64,000 bases of DNA from Sulfurimonas marina. GTDB taxonomy: Bacteria > Campylobacterota > Campylobacteria > Campylobacterales > Sulfurimonadaceae. Positions within the stretch are counted from its first letter, which is position 1; every line of letters begins with the position of its first letter. Made by a program: the position numbers and the translations under genes. The notes below the pieces were generated by a model. The model was given only the letters and a program-made list of their open reading frames with translations. It was not told where the DNA came from and made no database searches. The stretch is from contig NZ_CP041165.1 of NCBI RefSeq assembly GCF_014905095.1, positions 744,001 to 808,000 on the forward strand, given 5' to 3'. Positions 49,107-58,789 of this stretch are shown here, piece by piece.

Positions 49107-50385
49107 AAATTTTTTGCTTCTGTTTGTTTCAATCTTTTTTATCTCTTGTTCAACAATGCAGGAGACGCAACCTACGCCAAATGAAAAAGCATTTGATGAG
49201 GAAGATACCTACATCATGTTTGCTCTTCGTGCGGAACAGGTAAAAAGTTATAAAACAGCAGCTAAACTTTTTGCTCAGTTGTATGACAAGTCACAAAAAA
49301 AAGAGTACTTGTATAGATCTGTGCAAAATAGATATTTAGCAAAAGATTACAATACTACTATTGAGATTATCGATCGGTATTTAGCATATGAACCAAACGA
49401 TAGAAAACTTCAAAGATATAAGATAGGTTCTCTTGCCGAATCGGGAGACATACCTAATGCAATTGCATTGGCACTTTCTCTATCAAAACAAACACAACAA
49501 CCCGATGACTATATCCTTACAGCAGATGTATATATCAAAAATCATCAATATGAAGAAGCATTGCAATATCTTGAGAGTGCTTATGCTAAAGAGTATAATG
49601 AGAAGATATTAGATAAAATTGCAATTATCTTATATGTGAATTTATCGAGAAAAAAAGATGCTATAGCTGAGCTTGAAACACACTCAAGGATGCACGGGTG
49701 TTCTGAACTGATTTGTGATAGACTTATTGGGATCTATAGCAATGAAAATGATATTGACGGATTATTAAGTGTATATAAAAGAAAATACTCTTTAGATAAA
49801 GAGAGTGCAGTAGCAAAAAAAATTATTCAGATATACGGTTATAAAAGAGATTATGTAAAGTTGATGAACTTTTTGGAAGAGAGTGGTGAAGATGATGAAC
49901 TTCTACTACAGCTTTACCTTTCAGCAAAAGATTTTAAAAAAGCATATCTTATAGCTTCTAAACTTTATGAGAAAGAGAACTCTTTAGAGTATCTGGGACA
50001 GAGTGCTATTTATCAATATGAAGCAAATAAAAGTAATCTCAATAAAAAAATTTTAGAGAGTGTAGTATCGAAGTTAGAGAGAGTCGTAGCTGTAAAAAAT
50101 GACACTCTATATAAAAACTATTTAGGGTATATCCTAATAGACCATGAGCTTGATATTAAAAAAGGTATGAAGTATGTTCGAGAGGTTTTAAAAGTAAAAC
50201 CGAAATCGGGATACTATTTAGATTCTCTAGCATGGGGATATTATAAACTGGGACAATGTAAAAAAGCGAAGAAGCTGATGCTGAAAGTTCGAACTTTAGA
50301 GGGTGGAGATGATCCTGAAGTTGATCTGCACATGAAGAAGATAAATGAATGTTTAAAAAAACAAATTTTAAAGAGGAAAAAATAA
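49099..50385 (+). CDS. TPR-repeat lipoprotein
   Basis: This 428-residue protein has a lipoprotein signal with the lipobox FISC (C17). Repeated helical pairs of TPR type run through the rest, for example about 45-110, 140-200 and 330-420. It is probably anchored in a membrane facing the periplasm and acts as a protein-interaction scaffold. The partner is unknown. It is 3 bp upstream of trpC. Confidence 0.8.
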   Translation: MYRNFLLLFVSIFFISCSTMQETQPTPNEKAFDEEDTYIMFALRAEQVKSYKTAAKLFAQLYDKSQKKEYLYRSVQNRYLAKDYNTTIEIIDRYLAYEPNDRKLQRYKIGSLAESGDIPNAIALALSLSKQTQQPDDYILTADVYIKNHQYEEALQYLESAYAKEYNEKILDKIAIILYVNLSRKKDAIAELETHSRMHGCSELICDRLIGIYSNENDIDGLLSVYKRKYSLDKESAVAKKIIQIYGYKRDYVKLMNFLEESGEDDELLLQLYLSAKDFKKAYLIASKLYEKENSLEYLGQSAIYQYEANKSNLNKKILESVVSKLERVVAVKNDTLYKNYLGYILIDHELDIKKGMKYVREVLKVKPKSGYYLDSLAWGYYKLGQCKKAKKLMLKVRTLEGGDDPEVDLHMKKINECLKKQILKRKK

Positions 50386-50388
50386 AGA

Positions 50389-51186
50389 ATGATTTTAGAT
50401 GATATTATCAAAAAAACAAAAGAAGACTTAGCTAAAAGGGAAAAAGAGTTCTCTATGGATTGGTTGGGGCGTTCATTGGCATTTAATGCAAGACAACCAA
50501 GAGATGTTTTCCCATACCTTACTGCAACTGAAGAGGACCCTTACAGAATTATCTCTGAAGTGAAAAAAGCTTCTCCGTCTAAAGGAGTAATTCGCGAAGA
50601 TTTCGATCCGTTAGCTATCGCTCAGTCGTATGAAAGAGGTGGGGCAAGTGCTATCTCTGTTTTAACTGAGCCACACTTTTTTCAAGGAAGTTTAGATTAT
50701 CTAGCAGGTATAAGAAGATATGTAGGAATTCCGCTTCTTAGAAAAGATTTTATCGTTTCAAAGTATCAGATCCTAGAAGCTCTAGTATATGGAGCTGACT
50801 TTATCCTTTTAATTGCTGCTGCACTTTCAAAAAAAGAGTTAAAAGATCTTTTAGCATATACTAGACACCTTGGTATGGAAGCGTTAGTTGAGGTTCATGA
50901 TAAATCTGATCTTGTAAAAGCTATCTATGCGGGAAGTGATATTATCGGAATCAATCATAGAAACCTGCAAACTTTTGAGATGGATATGGAGCTTTCATAT
51001 AAACTTATTCCATTAATTCCAAACGGAAAAGTGATCGTAGCTGAGAGCGGTATCTATGAACACGGGCAGTTAGAAGATCTTTCTAAAGCGGGAGTGGACG
51101 CTTTCTTAGTTGGTGAGTCTTTAATGCGTCAAGATGATGAAGAGGTAGCTCTAAAAACACTTAAGTACGGTAGTGCAGGAAAATAG
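50389..51186 (+). CDS. trpC: Indole-3-glycerol-phosphate synthase
   Basis: This 265-residue TIM barrel closes the ring in tryptophan synthesis. The [11 protein letters not shown] motif with the catalytic Lys, [22 protein letters not shown] and AESGI are intact. It is a stand-alone enzyme, not fused to TrpF, and no other trp gene is in the window. Confidence 0.97.
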   Translation: MILDDIIKKTKEDLAKREKEFSMDWLGRSLAFNARQPRDVFPYLTATEEDPYRIISEVKKASPSKGVIREDFDPLAIAQSYERGGASAISVLTEPHFFQGSLDYLAGIRRYVGIPLLRKDFIVSKYQILEALVYGADFILLIAAALSKKELKDLLAYTRHLGMEALVEVHDKSDLVKAIYAGSDIIGINHRNLQTFEMDMELSYKLIPLIPNGKVIVAESGIYEHGQLEDLSKAGVDAFLVGESLMRQDDEEVALKTLKYGSAGK

Positions 51187-51188
51187 TT

Positions 51189-52292
51189 TTGCAAATAATT
51201 GAATTATTCAAGTATATGATCAATTCGAAAAGTGAAACTCCCGATGATGGAGGTTTATTACTTTTTATAGAGGATTATTTACCGGGCTTTACAGCTGTTA
51301 GAGTTGATGTAGAAGATGTAAAAAACCTTTTTATCTATAAAAAATTCGGTGAGGGTGAGCATCTCTGTTTTGCAGGACATGTAGATGTAGTTCCAGCTGG
51401 TTCAAAAGGTTGGGATACTGATCCCTATCAAGCTACAGAGAAAGACGGTTATATTTACGGACGTGGCACACAAGATATGAAAAGTGGAGTAGCGGCATTT
51501 ACACAAGCCGTTAATGAAGCAGATAGTTTCAATGGAACACTTTCACTTTTACTTACATCTGATGAAGAGGGTGATGCAATTAATGGTACGGTAAAAGTAT
51601 TAGAATACTTAAGAGATAAAGAGATGCTGCCTGACTTTTGTGTAGTTGCTGAACCGACTTGTGAAGAGAACTTTGGAGATGCCATTAAAGTAGGGCGTCG
51701 CGGTTCTATAAACGGTTACATCACTATTAAAGGGAAGCAAGGTCATGCTGCGTATCCTGAAAAAGCTATTAATCCGATCCATCAAATCTCACAAGTACTC
51801 GGTGAGATGGCCGGAGTTGACCTAGATAACGGGGATGAACACTTCGCACCTTCAAAATTTGTAGTAACTGATATTCGTGCAGGTATGCAGGTAACAAATG
51901 TTACTCCAAATGAACTTCAAATGATGTTCAATGTACGTAATAATACAAAAACAACGCAAGAAGAGATTAAGGCATTTGTAGAAAAATATCTGGGAGACCT
52001 TGATTATGAACTTAGACTTACGCAAGGTTCTTATCCGTTTAAAACAGATACAGATACAAAAATAGTAAAAAAGATAGACCAGGCTATTGAAAAAGTAACA
52101 TCTATTAAACCTAAACACTCAACTGCCGGTGGAACAAGTGATGCACGCTTTATCTCCGCATTTGGAGTTGATGTGGTAGAATTCGGTGTCAAGAATGACA
52201 CCATTCACGCTGTAAATGAAAGAACTTCAAAAAAAGAGGTTGAAGGTTTATGTCAGGTTTTTAAAACTTTGATAGAAATATGGGATAAATAG
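51189..52292 (+). CDS. dapE: Succinyl-diaminopimelate desuccinylase
   Basis: This 367-residue dizinc hydrolase produces LL-diaminopimelate for lysine and peptidoglycan. Metal motifs: GHVDVVPAG, RGTQDMKSG and LTSDEEGDAINGT, with the HSTAGGTSDARF end segment. It starts with TTG 2 bp after trpC. It is followed by a secreted thioredoxin-like gene. Confidence 0.96.
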   Translation: MQIIELFKYMINSKSETPDDGGLLLFIEDYLPGFTAVRVDVEDVKNLFIYKKFGEGEHLCFAGHVDVVPAGSKGWDTDPYQATEKDGYIYGRGTQDMKSGVAAFTQAVNEADSFNGTLSLLLTSDEEGDAINGTVKVLEYLRDKEMLPDFCVVAEPTCEENFGDAIKVGRRGSINGYITIKGKQGHAAYPEKAINPIHQISQVLGEMAGVDLDNGDEHFAPSKFVVTDIRAGMQVTNVTPNELQMMFNVRNNTKTTQEEIKAFVEKYLGDLDYELRLTQGSYPFKTDTDTKIVKKIDQAIEKVTSIKPKHSTAGGTSDARFISAFGVDVVEFGVKNDTIHAVNERTSKKEVEGLCQVFKTLIEIWDK

Positions 52293-52293
52293 T

Positions 52294-52695
52294 ATGAAAA
52301 AAATAGTTTTATTTTTAGCAATGACGTTTTCGTTATTTGCTTCGGGAATCGATTGGCCGCATGACTATAAACAAGCATTGATAGATGCAAAAAAATCAAA
52401 CAAACTTGTATATGTACTTTTAACATCGGATAATTGTAGATGGTGTAGAAAATTTGAAAATACAACTTTACAGGAAAAAGCTATACAAGAAAGATTAGCA
52501 AAAGAGTTTGTCGTAGTACATATCTCTAGAGATCGTCATTTTGTACCTAAAAATTTTGAAACTACACCAGTACCTAGACACTATTTTGTAGATTCACAAG
52601 GTGAGATACTTTATGAGACATTAGGCCATCGTGGTGTGGAGTGTTTTGATTCATTTATGGATAATGCACACGACAGACTAAAAGTTAATAAATAA
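52294..52695 (+). CDS. Secreted thioredoxin-like protein with a CRWC active site
   Basis: This 133-residue protein has a signal peptide (1-17, ending LFA) and a thioredoxin_7-type fold. The active site SDNCRWCRKFE holds C48 and C51, and the cis-Pro region TTPVPRHYFVD is present. It is likely a periplasmic thiol reductase or oxidase. No redox partner adjoins it. It lies 1 bp after dapE. Confidence 0.85.
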   Translation: MKKIVLFLAMTFSLFASGIDWPHDYKQALIDAKKSNKLVYVLLTSDNCRWCRKFENTTLQEKAIQERLAKEFVVVHISRDRHFVPKNFETTPVPRHYFVDSQGEILYETLGHRGVECFDSFMDNAHDRLKVNK

Positions 52696-52705
52696 AGGAG
52701 AAACA

Positions 52706-53086
52706 ATGGAACTTATTCAAACAAATAATGCCCCTGCTGCTATTGGACCATACTCACAGGCCGTAAAAGCAAATGGGATGGTATATACATCAGGGCAAAT
52801 AGCTTTAAAACCTGATGGTAGTGATGAATTACTTCAAGAAGATGTAGTTGTACAGGCTGTACAAGTGTTAAGAAATCTCGAAGCTGTACTTACAGAAGCA
52901 GGAAGCAGCATGGAGCAAGTTATAAAAACTACTATATTTTTAGCAGATATGGGAGATTTTGTAACAGTAAATGAAATTTATGAAGAAGCTTTTGGTTCTC
53001 ATAAACCTGCTCGTTCAACAGTAGCAGTAAAAACTTTACCAAAGAATGCTCTTGTTGAGATTGATGCTATAGCATTAGCGAACTAA
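52706..53086 (+). CDS. ridA: RidA family reactive-intermediate deaminase
   Basis: This 126-residue protein has APAAIGPYSQAV, YTSGQIAL, NLEAVLTEAGSSM, the catalytic Arg in KPARSTVAV and ALVEIDAIAL. RidA hydrolyses 2-aminoacrylate-type enamines. It is last in its run, with a terminator 18 bp downstream. Confidence 0.95.
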   Translation: MELIQTNNAPAAIGPYSQAVKANGMVYTSGQIALKPDGSDELLQEDVVVQAVQVLRNLEAVLTEAGSSMEQVIKTTIFLADMGDFVTVNEIYEEAFGSHKPARSTVAVKTLPKNALVEIDAIALAN

Positions 53087-53103
53087 TAACCTAACTTATA
53101 TAT

Positions 53104-53130
53104 AAAAGCCCTATAGCAGGGCTTTTTCTT
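53104..53130 (+). terminator. Rho-independent terminator after ridA
   Basis: AAAAGCCCT, loop ATAGC, AGGGCTTTT then TCTT. A perfect 9-bp stem. It closes the long unit that starts at the TrmN6-like gene. Confidence 0.9.
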
Positions 53131-53263
53131 CCCCTTATATTAAAATCTAATTACCTTTTTATTTCCACTATACCATCTTTTATTCGTTTAATTTTGTTCT
53201 TTTTTTAGAAATTCTTATTTTTATTATAAAAAATAGTTAATAATCTATTAATCTTTCTATGTA

Positions 53264-53269
53264 TATAAT
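53264..53269 (+). promoter_or_regulatory. -10 box for the 53306-56822 module
   Basis: TATAAT lies 36 bp upstream of the ATG, followed by an AAGGAA ribosome-binding site (53294-53299). The sequence between the ridA terminator and this box is very AT-rich. Confidence 0.65.
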
Positions 53270-53305
53270 GCTTACTTATGAATAAAATTAAATAAGGAAA
53301 TAATT

Positions 53306-53641
53306 ATGGTTTCATACAAAAAAATCGCTTTAACAGCATTATTAGGATTAGGACTTTTCGCAACAACTGTAAGTGCAGATGCTGCAAAAGGACAAAGAAT
53401 TTATCAAAAGAAATTGAAAGAAGTTTGTGGTATGACAGGTGCAGTATTTGCAGCAAAACATTCTCAAGATGAATGGGCAGAAGCAAATGATAATGGTGAA
53501 CTTGGTAAGGCAATGACTGAGATATGTCCAGCAGGAAAAGAGTTTTTTGAAAGTGATAAGTTTAAAAATAAGTTTTCTTCACATCTTTACGACTTTGTAA
53601 ATGACTTTGCAAGTGACAGCGGTAATATCCCTAAGTGTTAA
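53306..53641 (+). CDS. Small periplasmic cytochrome-like protein lacking a heme motif
   Basis: This 111-residue protein has a signal peptide (1-24, ending VSADA). The AAKGQRIYQKKLKEVCG stretch looks like the start of a class I cytochrome c. However, where CXXCH should be there is CGMTG, and no heme motif exists anywhere. Three cysteines remain in the mature protein (C41, C74, C111). I recall similar heme-less relatives in sulfur-oxidising Campylobacterota. It could be a thiol or sulfur carrier; this is inference. It is followed by a strong inverted repeat. Confidence 0.75.
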   Translation: MVSYKKIALTALLGLGLFATTVSADAAKGQRIYQKKLKEVCGMTGAVFAAKHSQDEWAEANDNGELGKAMTEICPAGKEFFESDKFKNKFSSHLYDFVNDFASDSGNIPKC

Positions 53642-53644
53642 TTG

Positions 53645-53669
53645 TATGCAAGTGCAGTGCACTTGCATA
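53645..53669 (+). repeat. Perfect 12-bp inverted repeat between two genes of the module
   Basis: TATGCAAGTGCA (53645-53656), one base, then TGCACTTGCATA (53658-53669). The transcript would form a stable hairpin without a U-tract, better suited to mRNA stabilisation or processing than to full termination. Confidence 0.8.
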
Positions 53670-53708
53670 ACAACCCTCAAATAAAAAATCAAAAAATAGG
53701 AAATATTT

Positions 53709-55118
53709 ATGAGAAAAATTCTCCTTTCTTCTGTAGTGGTAAGTGCTTTATCATTAAATCTTTTTGGTGATGATATAGCAGACTTAAAAGCTGAAGTTAA
53801 AGCATTGACTACTAAAGTAAAAAAATTAGAAAAAAAGCAAAAAAGAACGAGCAAAACTCTTTCAAAGGTAAAAAAGCATGATGCTTTTGATAATGTAAAA
53901 TTTGGACTCGATTTTAGAAATGCAGTTGATGTAATAGAGTATAAAAACAATAAAACGGGAGAGACAGCTTCTAATAACTCTCTACTCACAAGCAGACTTT
54001 ATTTGACAATGGCATCTTCTCCAATTAAAGATCTTATTTTTCAAGGAAAATTGGCTGTATACTCTACATGGGGTTCACATCTTTATGTGGATGATAATGC
54101 ACTCAAAGATTGGGCGGCTTCATCAAGACCTGCTGATACAGTGATGCGAATTAAAGAAGCTTATTTTATCTATAATACTGCTTTAGGTGAACAGCCTATC
54201 AGTGTTAGTGTTGGTCGACGCCCTGCAACAAACGGCTTTTTAGCAAATTATAGAGAGAATGAAAAAGTGGCAGGTTCCCCTTTGGCTCATATTACAAATA
54301 TGGAAGTAAATGCTGCTATGGCAATGTTTAATCTCAGCCGTTTTGTAGATGGTGCATACACAAAGTTAGTATATGGTCGTGCACATAGTGGAGAGATGCA
54401 GAGTGTATACGGTGATAGCCCGGTAACTAGAATGCCTTATGCATTAAGCGGTGGGGATGTAAACGCAACTTTAGAAGATGAGAGTGTAGATTTCTTTGTA
54501 TTTTTAGGTGATGGATATAATGATGGACAATATCAGTTAGCGTATCAATGGGCTCATATCTTTGATACAAAAGGGAAGGCATTAAATGGTGCTGGAGTAG
54601 CGGATGATGTAAATAAAGCAGCATCAGGTAGTGCAGATCTTGGAGCTCTTTCATTAAAAGTTGAAGGTGTTGGAGATGAGATCAGTGACTTTTTAGATGA
54701 GACAACACTTTTTCTATCGCTTGCAGCTACTAAATACAATCCAAAAGAGAATCATGAACTGCTTGGATCAAGGGAAAGTAAAACAGGATATTCTTATTGG
54801 ATCGGAGCAGTTTTCCCTGATAGCATAACAGATGCTGGAAAATTTGGTTTGGAATATAATCATGGAACAAAGTACTGGACACCGATGACATGGGCAGAAG
54901 ATACGGCAATCGGATCTAAAATAGCAGTACGTGGTGATGCTTATGAAGCGTACTGGAATTTTGATCTCTTTGGTGTGAAATATCTTCCATCACAGATCCG
55001 TTACACGTACGTACAACACAACTTTACACCAAACATTAACTGCGCAGGATGGGTAATACCAGAAGAGGTAGATATTACATCATCTGATTTGAGATTTGCA
55101 GTAAGTTATAGATACTAA
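53709..55118 (+). CDS. DUF3373-type outer-membrane porin-like protein
   Basis: This 469-residue protein has a signal peptide (about 1-20). A predicted coiled coil rich in Lys and Leu (about 22-58) follows, then an alternating beta-strand region with a C-terminal aromatic strand ending SYRY. Coiled coil plus beta-barrel resembles SlpA/OprP-style anchored porins, and the family is common in Campylobacterota. The substrate is unknown; its place between a periplasmic carrier-like protein and an SQR-like enzyme hints at sulfur compounds. Confidence 0.8.
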   Translation: MRKILLSSVVVSALSLNLFGDDIADLKAEVKALTTKVKKLEKKQKRTSKTLSKVKKHDAFDNVKFGLDFRNAVDVIEYKNNKTGETASNNSLLTSRLYLTMASSPIKDLIFQGKLAVYSTWGSHLYVDDNALKDWAASSRPADTVMRIKEAYFIYNTALGEQPISVSVGRRPATNGFLANYRENEKVAGSPLAHITNMEVNAAMAMFNLSRFVDGAYTKLVYGRAHSGEMQSVYGDSPVTRMPYALSGGDVNATLEDESVDFFVFLGDGYNDGQYQLAYQWAHIFDTKGKALNGAGVADDVNKAASGSADLGALSLKVEGVGDEISDFLDETTLFLSLAATKYNPKENHELLGSRESKTGYSYWIGAVFPDSITDAGKFGLEYNHGTKYWTPMTWAEDTAIGSKIAVRGDAYEAYWNFDLFGVKYLPSQIRYTYVQHNFTPNINCAGWVIPEEVDITSSDLRFAVSYRY

Positions 55119-55144
55119 AACGTTATAGAGTTAAAGGGGAAATT

Positions 55145-56584
55145 ATGGATAAGAAAAATGAGTTTATGGACGAGATTGTAAATAACTCTGGGATGAGTCG
55201 TCGTGATGCTTTAAAAGTTATGGGGCTTTCACCAATTGCAGCCGGATTATTATTGAGTGGTGCTGCTGGTGAAGCTACAACAGCTGAAGCATCATCTTCT
55301 GCTGAAGGAAAAATTGTAATTGTTGGTGGTGGCTCAGGTGGGATCATGGCTATGGCAAGATTTCATTCGGCACTTTCAGACCCTGACATTACACTTATTG
55401 CACCAAATGAAAAACACTTGTATCAACCTGGGCAAGTTTTTATGGCAGCCGGTGAGTACACTTTTGAAGATATAGTAAAAGATAATAAAGACTTTATCCC
55501 TGATGATGTAAAGTGGATTAAAGATGAAGTGAAAACCTTTGATCCTGATAACAATAAAGTGATTACTCGTGCCGGAGAAGAAGTAAGCTATGATTATTTA
55601 GTAGTAGCTACCGGTCTTCAGTACCATTATGAGTGGATTGAAGGTCTTACTGAAGATATGATCGGAAAAAACGGGATCTCTTCAGTTTATCTGAATAATG
55701 CCGAAGCTGGAACTGCGGATGGCGGTTCTTTAACTTGGGAGTGGTTTAACGATCTTAAAGAAGCAGCTAAAACAGGCAAACAGAAAGTAATATGTACACA
55801 ACCTGAAACAGCTATTAAATGTGGTGGTGCTCCACAAAAGATCCTTTATCTAAGCAATGACTTTTTAAAACAGGATAAACTAACAGCTGACTTTACATTT
55901 GCAACATCATCAACTAATTTGTTTGGCGTTCCAGAAGTAAATAAAACGCTTGAAGAGGAAGTGCAGCCTAGATATGGAAATATAACTAACAAGTTTGGAC
56001 ATAATCTTGTGGCAATCGATGCTGAGAAAAAGATAGCTACATTTGAGCATAAGTATGAGCTACAAGGTGAGTATGATGAAGATTTGGAAGAGTATGATAT
56101 CATCAAGAAAACTGAGCGTGTAGATATGCCATACGATTTTATCCATATTGTTCCACCAATGGCTGGTGTTGATGCTGTTGCTTCTTCACCGCTTGCATGG
56201 CAAAAAGGAACAGGAAAAGGTTGGTTGGAAGTTGATCAATACACGCTGCAGCATAGACGTTATAATAATGTATTCGGTATCGGTGATATTTGTGGAGTTG
56301 CTAAGGGAAAAACAGGTGGTTCAGCTCGTCATCACGGACCTATTATGGTAGGGAATCTTTTATCTGTAATGGAAGGCAAAAAGCCTAAAGAGAAGTTTGA
56401 TGGTTACACTGTATGTCCATTAAAAACTCAATATGGTAAAATTATCCTTGCTGAATTTGACTATAAGGGTGCTGCACCGTCATTCCCATTAGCTGTTGGT
56501 GAACAAAGATGGATGTGGTGGGCATTTGATCTTTACATGTTAAAACCTATGTATTGGTATTTAATGATGAGAGGTTTAATGTAA
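55145..56584 (+). CDS. Tat-exported FAD oxidoreductase, sulfide:quinone oxidoreductase-like
   Basis: This 479-residue flavoprotein has a twin-arginine signal SRRDALKVMG (R19, R20) and hydrophobic core (27-40). The FAD-binding loop is GGGSGGI (61-67). SQR-type cysteines are seen at C226 (KCGGAPQ) and C383 (GDICGV). A hydrophobic, aromatic C-terminal tail (about 455-479) could touch the membrane. Ordinary SQRs face the periplasm without a cleaved Tat signal, so this is a distinct subgroup. It may oxidise sulfide or a related sulfur compound to the quinone pool; the substrate is inferred. Confidence 0.82.
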   Translation: MDKKNEFMDEIVNNSGMSRRDALKVMGLSPIAAGLLLSGAAGEATTAEASSSAEGKIVIVGGGSGGIMAMARFHSALSDPDITLIAPNEKHLYQPGQVFMAAGEYTFEDIVKDNKDFIPDDVKWIKDEVKTFDPDNNKVITRAGEEVSYDYLVVATGLQYHYEWIEGLTEDMIGKNGISSVYLNNAEAGTADGGSLTWEWFNDLKEAAKTGKQKVICTQPETAIKCGGAPQKILYLSNDFLKQDKLTADFTFATSSTNLFGVPEVNKTLEEEVQPRYGNITNKFGHNLVAIDAEKKIATFEHKYELQGEYDEDLEEYDIIKKTERVDMPYDFIHIVPPMAGVDAVASSPLAWQKGTGKGWLEVDQYTLQHRRYNNVFGIGDICGVAKGKTGGSARHHGPIMVGNLLSVMEGKKPKEKFDGYTVCPLKTQYGKIILAEFDYKGAAPSFPLAVGEQRWMWWAFDLYMLKPMYWYLMMRGLM

Positions 56585-56585
56585 G

Positions 56586-56822
56586 ATGAGATCTTTGATG
56601 ATAAGAGAAGTTGGTATTTTTATCAGCTTACTTATCTTTCTTGCTGTAGTTATTCATCCTGATCTATTAAGTAATTTGAGTGAAAGATTTTCACTTATGT
56701 ATGAAAGAGAAAATTATTTTCATCCTTTTATTTATACTTTTATAGTGTACCTTTTACTATCATTGTTAAGATATATGGTTATAAAAGCTATACAAGTGAT
56801 TCGTAAAATAACAAATCATTAA
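56586..56822 (+). CDS. Small two-helix membrane protein at the end of the SQR-like unit
   Basis: This 78-residue protein has hydrophobic segments at about 8-26 and 46-68, and a basic C-terminus. It starts 1 bp after the flavoprotein stop, so it is surely co-translated. It might anchor the flavoprotein to the membrane or pass electrons via a partner, but it has no heme or metal ligands. No family recognised. Confidence 0.7.
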   Translation: MRSLMIREVGIFISLLIFLAVVIHPDLLSNLSERFSLMYERENYFHPFIYTFIVYLLLSLLRYMVIKAIQVIRKITNH

Positions 56823-56852
56823 CAATTAAACAAAACTTAAAACTAAGTTCGG

Positions 56853-56858
56853 TATAAT
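56853..56858 (+). promoter_or_regulatory. -10 box for rplU-rpmA
   Basis: GGTATAATTCCG, the same extended form as at rpsO, lies 47 bp before the rplU ATG. Confidence 0.65.
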
Positions 56859-56905
56859 TCCGCACTTTTTGTAGAAATACAGTATATATAATTTAAGGAC
56901 CATAG

Positions 56906-57214
56906 ATGTACGCAATTATTAAAAATGGTGGTAAGCAATATAAAGTTCAAGAGGGTGACGTTTTAGATTTCGATAAAATGTCTCTTGAACCACAAGCTAC
57001 TATCGAGATTAAAGAAGTTTTAGCAGTAAACGCTGGTGAGCTTAAAGTTGGAGCTCCATACGTGGATGGCGCTGTTGTAACTGCTGAGGTAATTAGTGAA
57101 GGTCGTGACAAAAAAGTTGTTACTTTCAAAAAACGTCGTCGTAAAGACAGTAAAGTAAAACGTGGTTTCAGAAGAGATCATACTCGTGTTCGTATCACGA
57201 AAATCGCTGCATAA
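56906..57214 (+). CDS. rplU: 50S ribosomal protein L21
   Basis: This 102-residue bL21 begins [18 protein letters not shown] and ends with the basic [16 protein letters not shown] region that contacts 23S rRNA. First of the conserved rplU-rpmA-obg set. Confidence 0.98.
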   Translation: MYAIIKNGGKQYKVQEGDVLDFDKMSLEPQATIEIKEVLAVNAGELKVGAPYVDGAVVTAEVISEGRDKKVVTFKKRRRKDSKVKRGFRRDHTRVRITKIAA

Positions 57215-57239
57215 GCTAAACTAAAAGAGGAGACGCAAG

Positions 57240-57497
57240 ATGGCACATAAGAAAGGTCAAGGTAGTACACAGAATAACCGTGATTCAGCAGGTCGTAGAC
57301 TTGGTGTAAAAAAATATGGTGGAGAAGCTGTTGTTGCTGGTAACATCATTATTCGTCAAAGAGGAACAAAAGTTCACCCAGGTAAAAATGTAGGTATGGG
57401 TAAAGATCACACTATCTACGCTTTAGTTGACGGTGTAGTTTCTTTTGAAAGAAAAGATAAGAAACGTAAACAAGTTTCTATTATTCCTGCTGCATAA
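57240..57497 (+). CDS. rpmA: 50S ribosomal protein L27
   Basis: This 85-residue bL27 begins [16 protein letters not shown], so the N-terminal tail reaching the peptidyl transferase centre needs only Met removal and has no Firmicutes-type propeptide. Followed directly by a perfect terminator. Confidence 0.98.
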   Translation: MAHKKGQGSTQNNRDSAGRRLGVKKYGGEAVVAGNIIIRQRGTKVHPGKNVGMGKDHTIYALVDGVVSFERKDKKRKQVSIIPAA

Positions 57498-57507
57498 TTC
57501 TACTTTT

Positions 57508-57538
57508 AATATTTGAGCTTTGGCTCAAATATTTTTTT
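57508..57538 (+). terminator. Rho-independent terminator after rpmA
   Basis: AATATTTGAGC, loop TTTG, GCTCAAATATT, then TTTTT: an 11-bp perfect stem. It separates the ribosomal pair from obg. The remainder of the gap to 57685 is AT-rich with no gene. Confidence 0.9.
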
Positions 57539-57685
57539 AACTTCGGAAATTTTTCCAAAATACTCAAATTTAAAATATTTAATAATCTACTTTATCATCG
57601 TTTAGTGTATTGTTAAGTATTCGTTGGTTAATATTTGAAAAAAATATTGACTATATATAGCTAAATATTAATATTAGGAGTTCAC

Positions 57686-58789
57686 TTGTTCACAGATAGT
57701 GTCGAATTAACAGTTTCATCAGGAAAAGGTGGCGCAGGATGTGTAGCATTTCGTCGTGAAAAGTTTGTACTCAACGGTGGTCCAAACGGTGGTGACGGTG
57801 GAAAAGGTGGAGACATCTGGTTCAAGTGTGATAATAATACACATACACTTTCCCATTTTCAAAGAAAAATGCATATAAAAGCAGATAACGGTCGTCCGGG
57901 TGAAGGCTCAAATATGACTGGAAAATCTGGTGCGAAAAAGATTATTATCGTACCGCCTGGGACACAGATCGTAGACCAAGAAACAGGTGAAGTACTGCTT
58001 GATATGCTCGAAGACGGGCAAGAAGCAAAGTTTCTTGAAGGTGGAAAAGGTGGACTTGGAAATACACACTTCAAATCACCTACAAATCAAAGACCGACAT
58101 ACGCACAGCCTGGACAAAAGGGTGAAACTCGTTCTATAAAGTTAGAGTTAAAACTGATCGCTGATGTTGGCTTAGTAGGATTTCCAAATGTTGGAAAATC
58201 TACTTTAATCTCAACAGTTTCAAATGCACGTCCTGAGATCGCAAACTACGAATTTACAACATTGACACCGAAACTCGGTCAGGTAAACATTGGTGATTAT
58301 GAGTCATTTGTTATGGCCGATATTCCTGGAATTATCGGTGGTGCTCATGAAGGGAAAGGTTTAGGGATTCAGTTCTTACGTCATATTGAAAGAACCAAAA
58401 CACTTCTATTTATGATTGACCTTGCTTCATATAGAGACTTAAAAGAACAGATTGATGTTTTAAAAGATGAAGTAGCATCATTCTCGGAAAAGCTGGGTAC
58501 TTCGAAATATGCGATCGCACTTACACGTGTAGATATTATTGCTCCTGATGATGTAGATGAGTTAGTTGGCGGTTTTATTAAGATGATGGGACTTGAGAAA
58601 AGTACACACAGTGAATTTGACTTTGACCAAAATCTGCCATACTATATTCAAGATACTGTGGATGAAACTTTAGGGTTTGATAGAGAAAAACCATATTTTA
58701 TTTTACCGATATCTTCTGCGATCAACAAAAATATAGAGGGTCTTAAATATGCTCTGTTTAATCTTGTACAAAGTGATAGAAAAGAGTAA
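57686..58789 (+). CDS. obg: GTPase Obg
   Basis: This 367-residue protein has the Gly-rich OBG domain (1-158, with [12 protein letters not shown] and GGKGGLGN) and the G domain with [13 protein letters not shown] and TRVD-type G4. It acts in 50S assembly and stress control. TTG start with AGGAG upstream. The C-terminal TGS-like domain seen in some Obg proteins is absent. The stop overlaps proB (TAATG). Confidence 0.97.
   Translation: MFTDSVELTVSSGKGGAGCVAFRREKFVLNGGPNGGDGGKGGDIWFKCDNNTHTLSHFQRKMHIKADNGRPGEGSNMTGKSGAKKIIIVPPGTQIVDQETGEVLLDMLEDGQEAKFLEGGKGGLGNTHFKSPTNQRPTYAQPGQKGETRSIKLELKLIADVGLVGFPNVGKSTLISTVSNARPEIANYEFTTLTPKLGQVNIGDYESFVMADIPGIIGGAHEGKGLGIQFLRHIERTKTLLFMIDLASYRDLKEQIDVLKDEVASFSEKLGTSKYAIALTRVDIIAPDDVDELVGGFIKMMGLEKSTHSEFDFDQNLPYYIQDTVDETLGFDREKPYFILPISSAINKNIEGLKYALFNLVQSDRKE

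Noticed and set aside
53306-53641. c-type cytochrome
   Set aside because: No CXXCH motif in any position of the frame, so it cannot bind heme covalently in the normal way.
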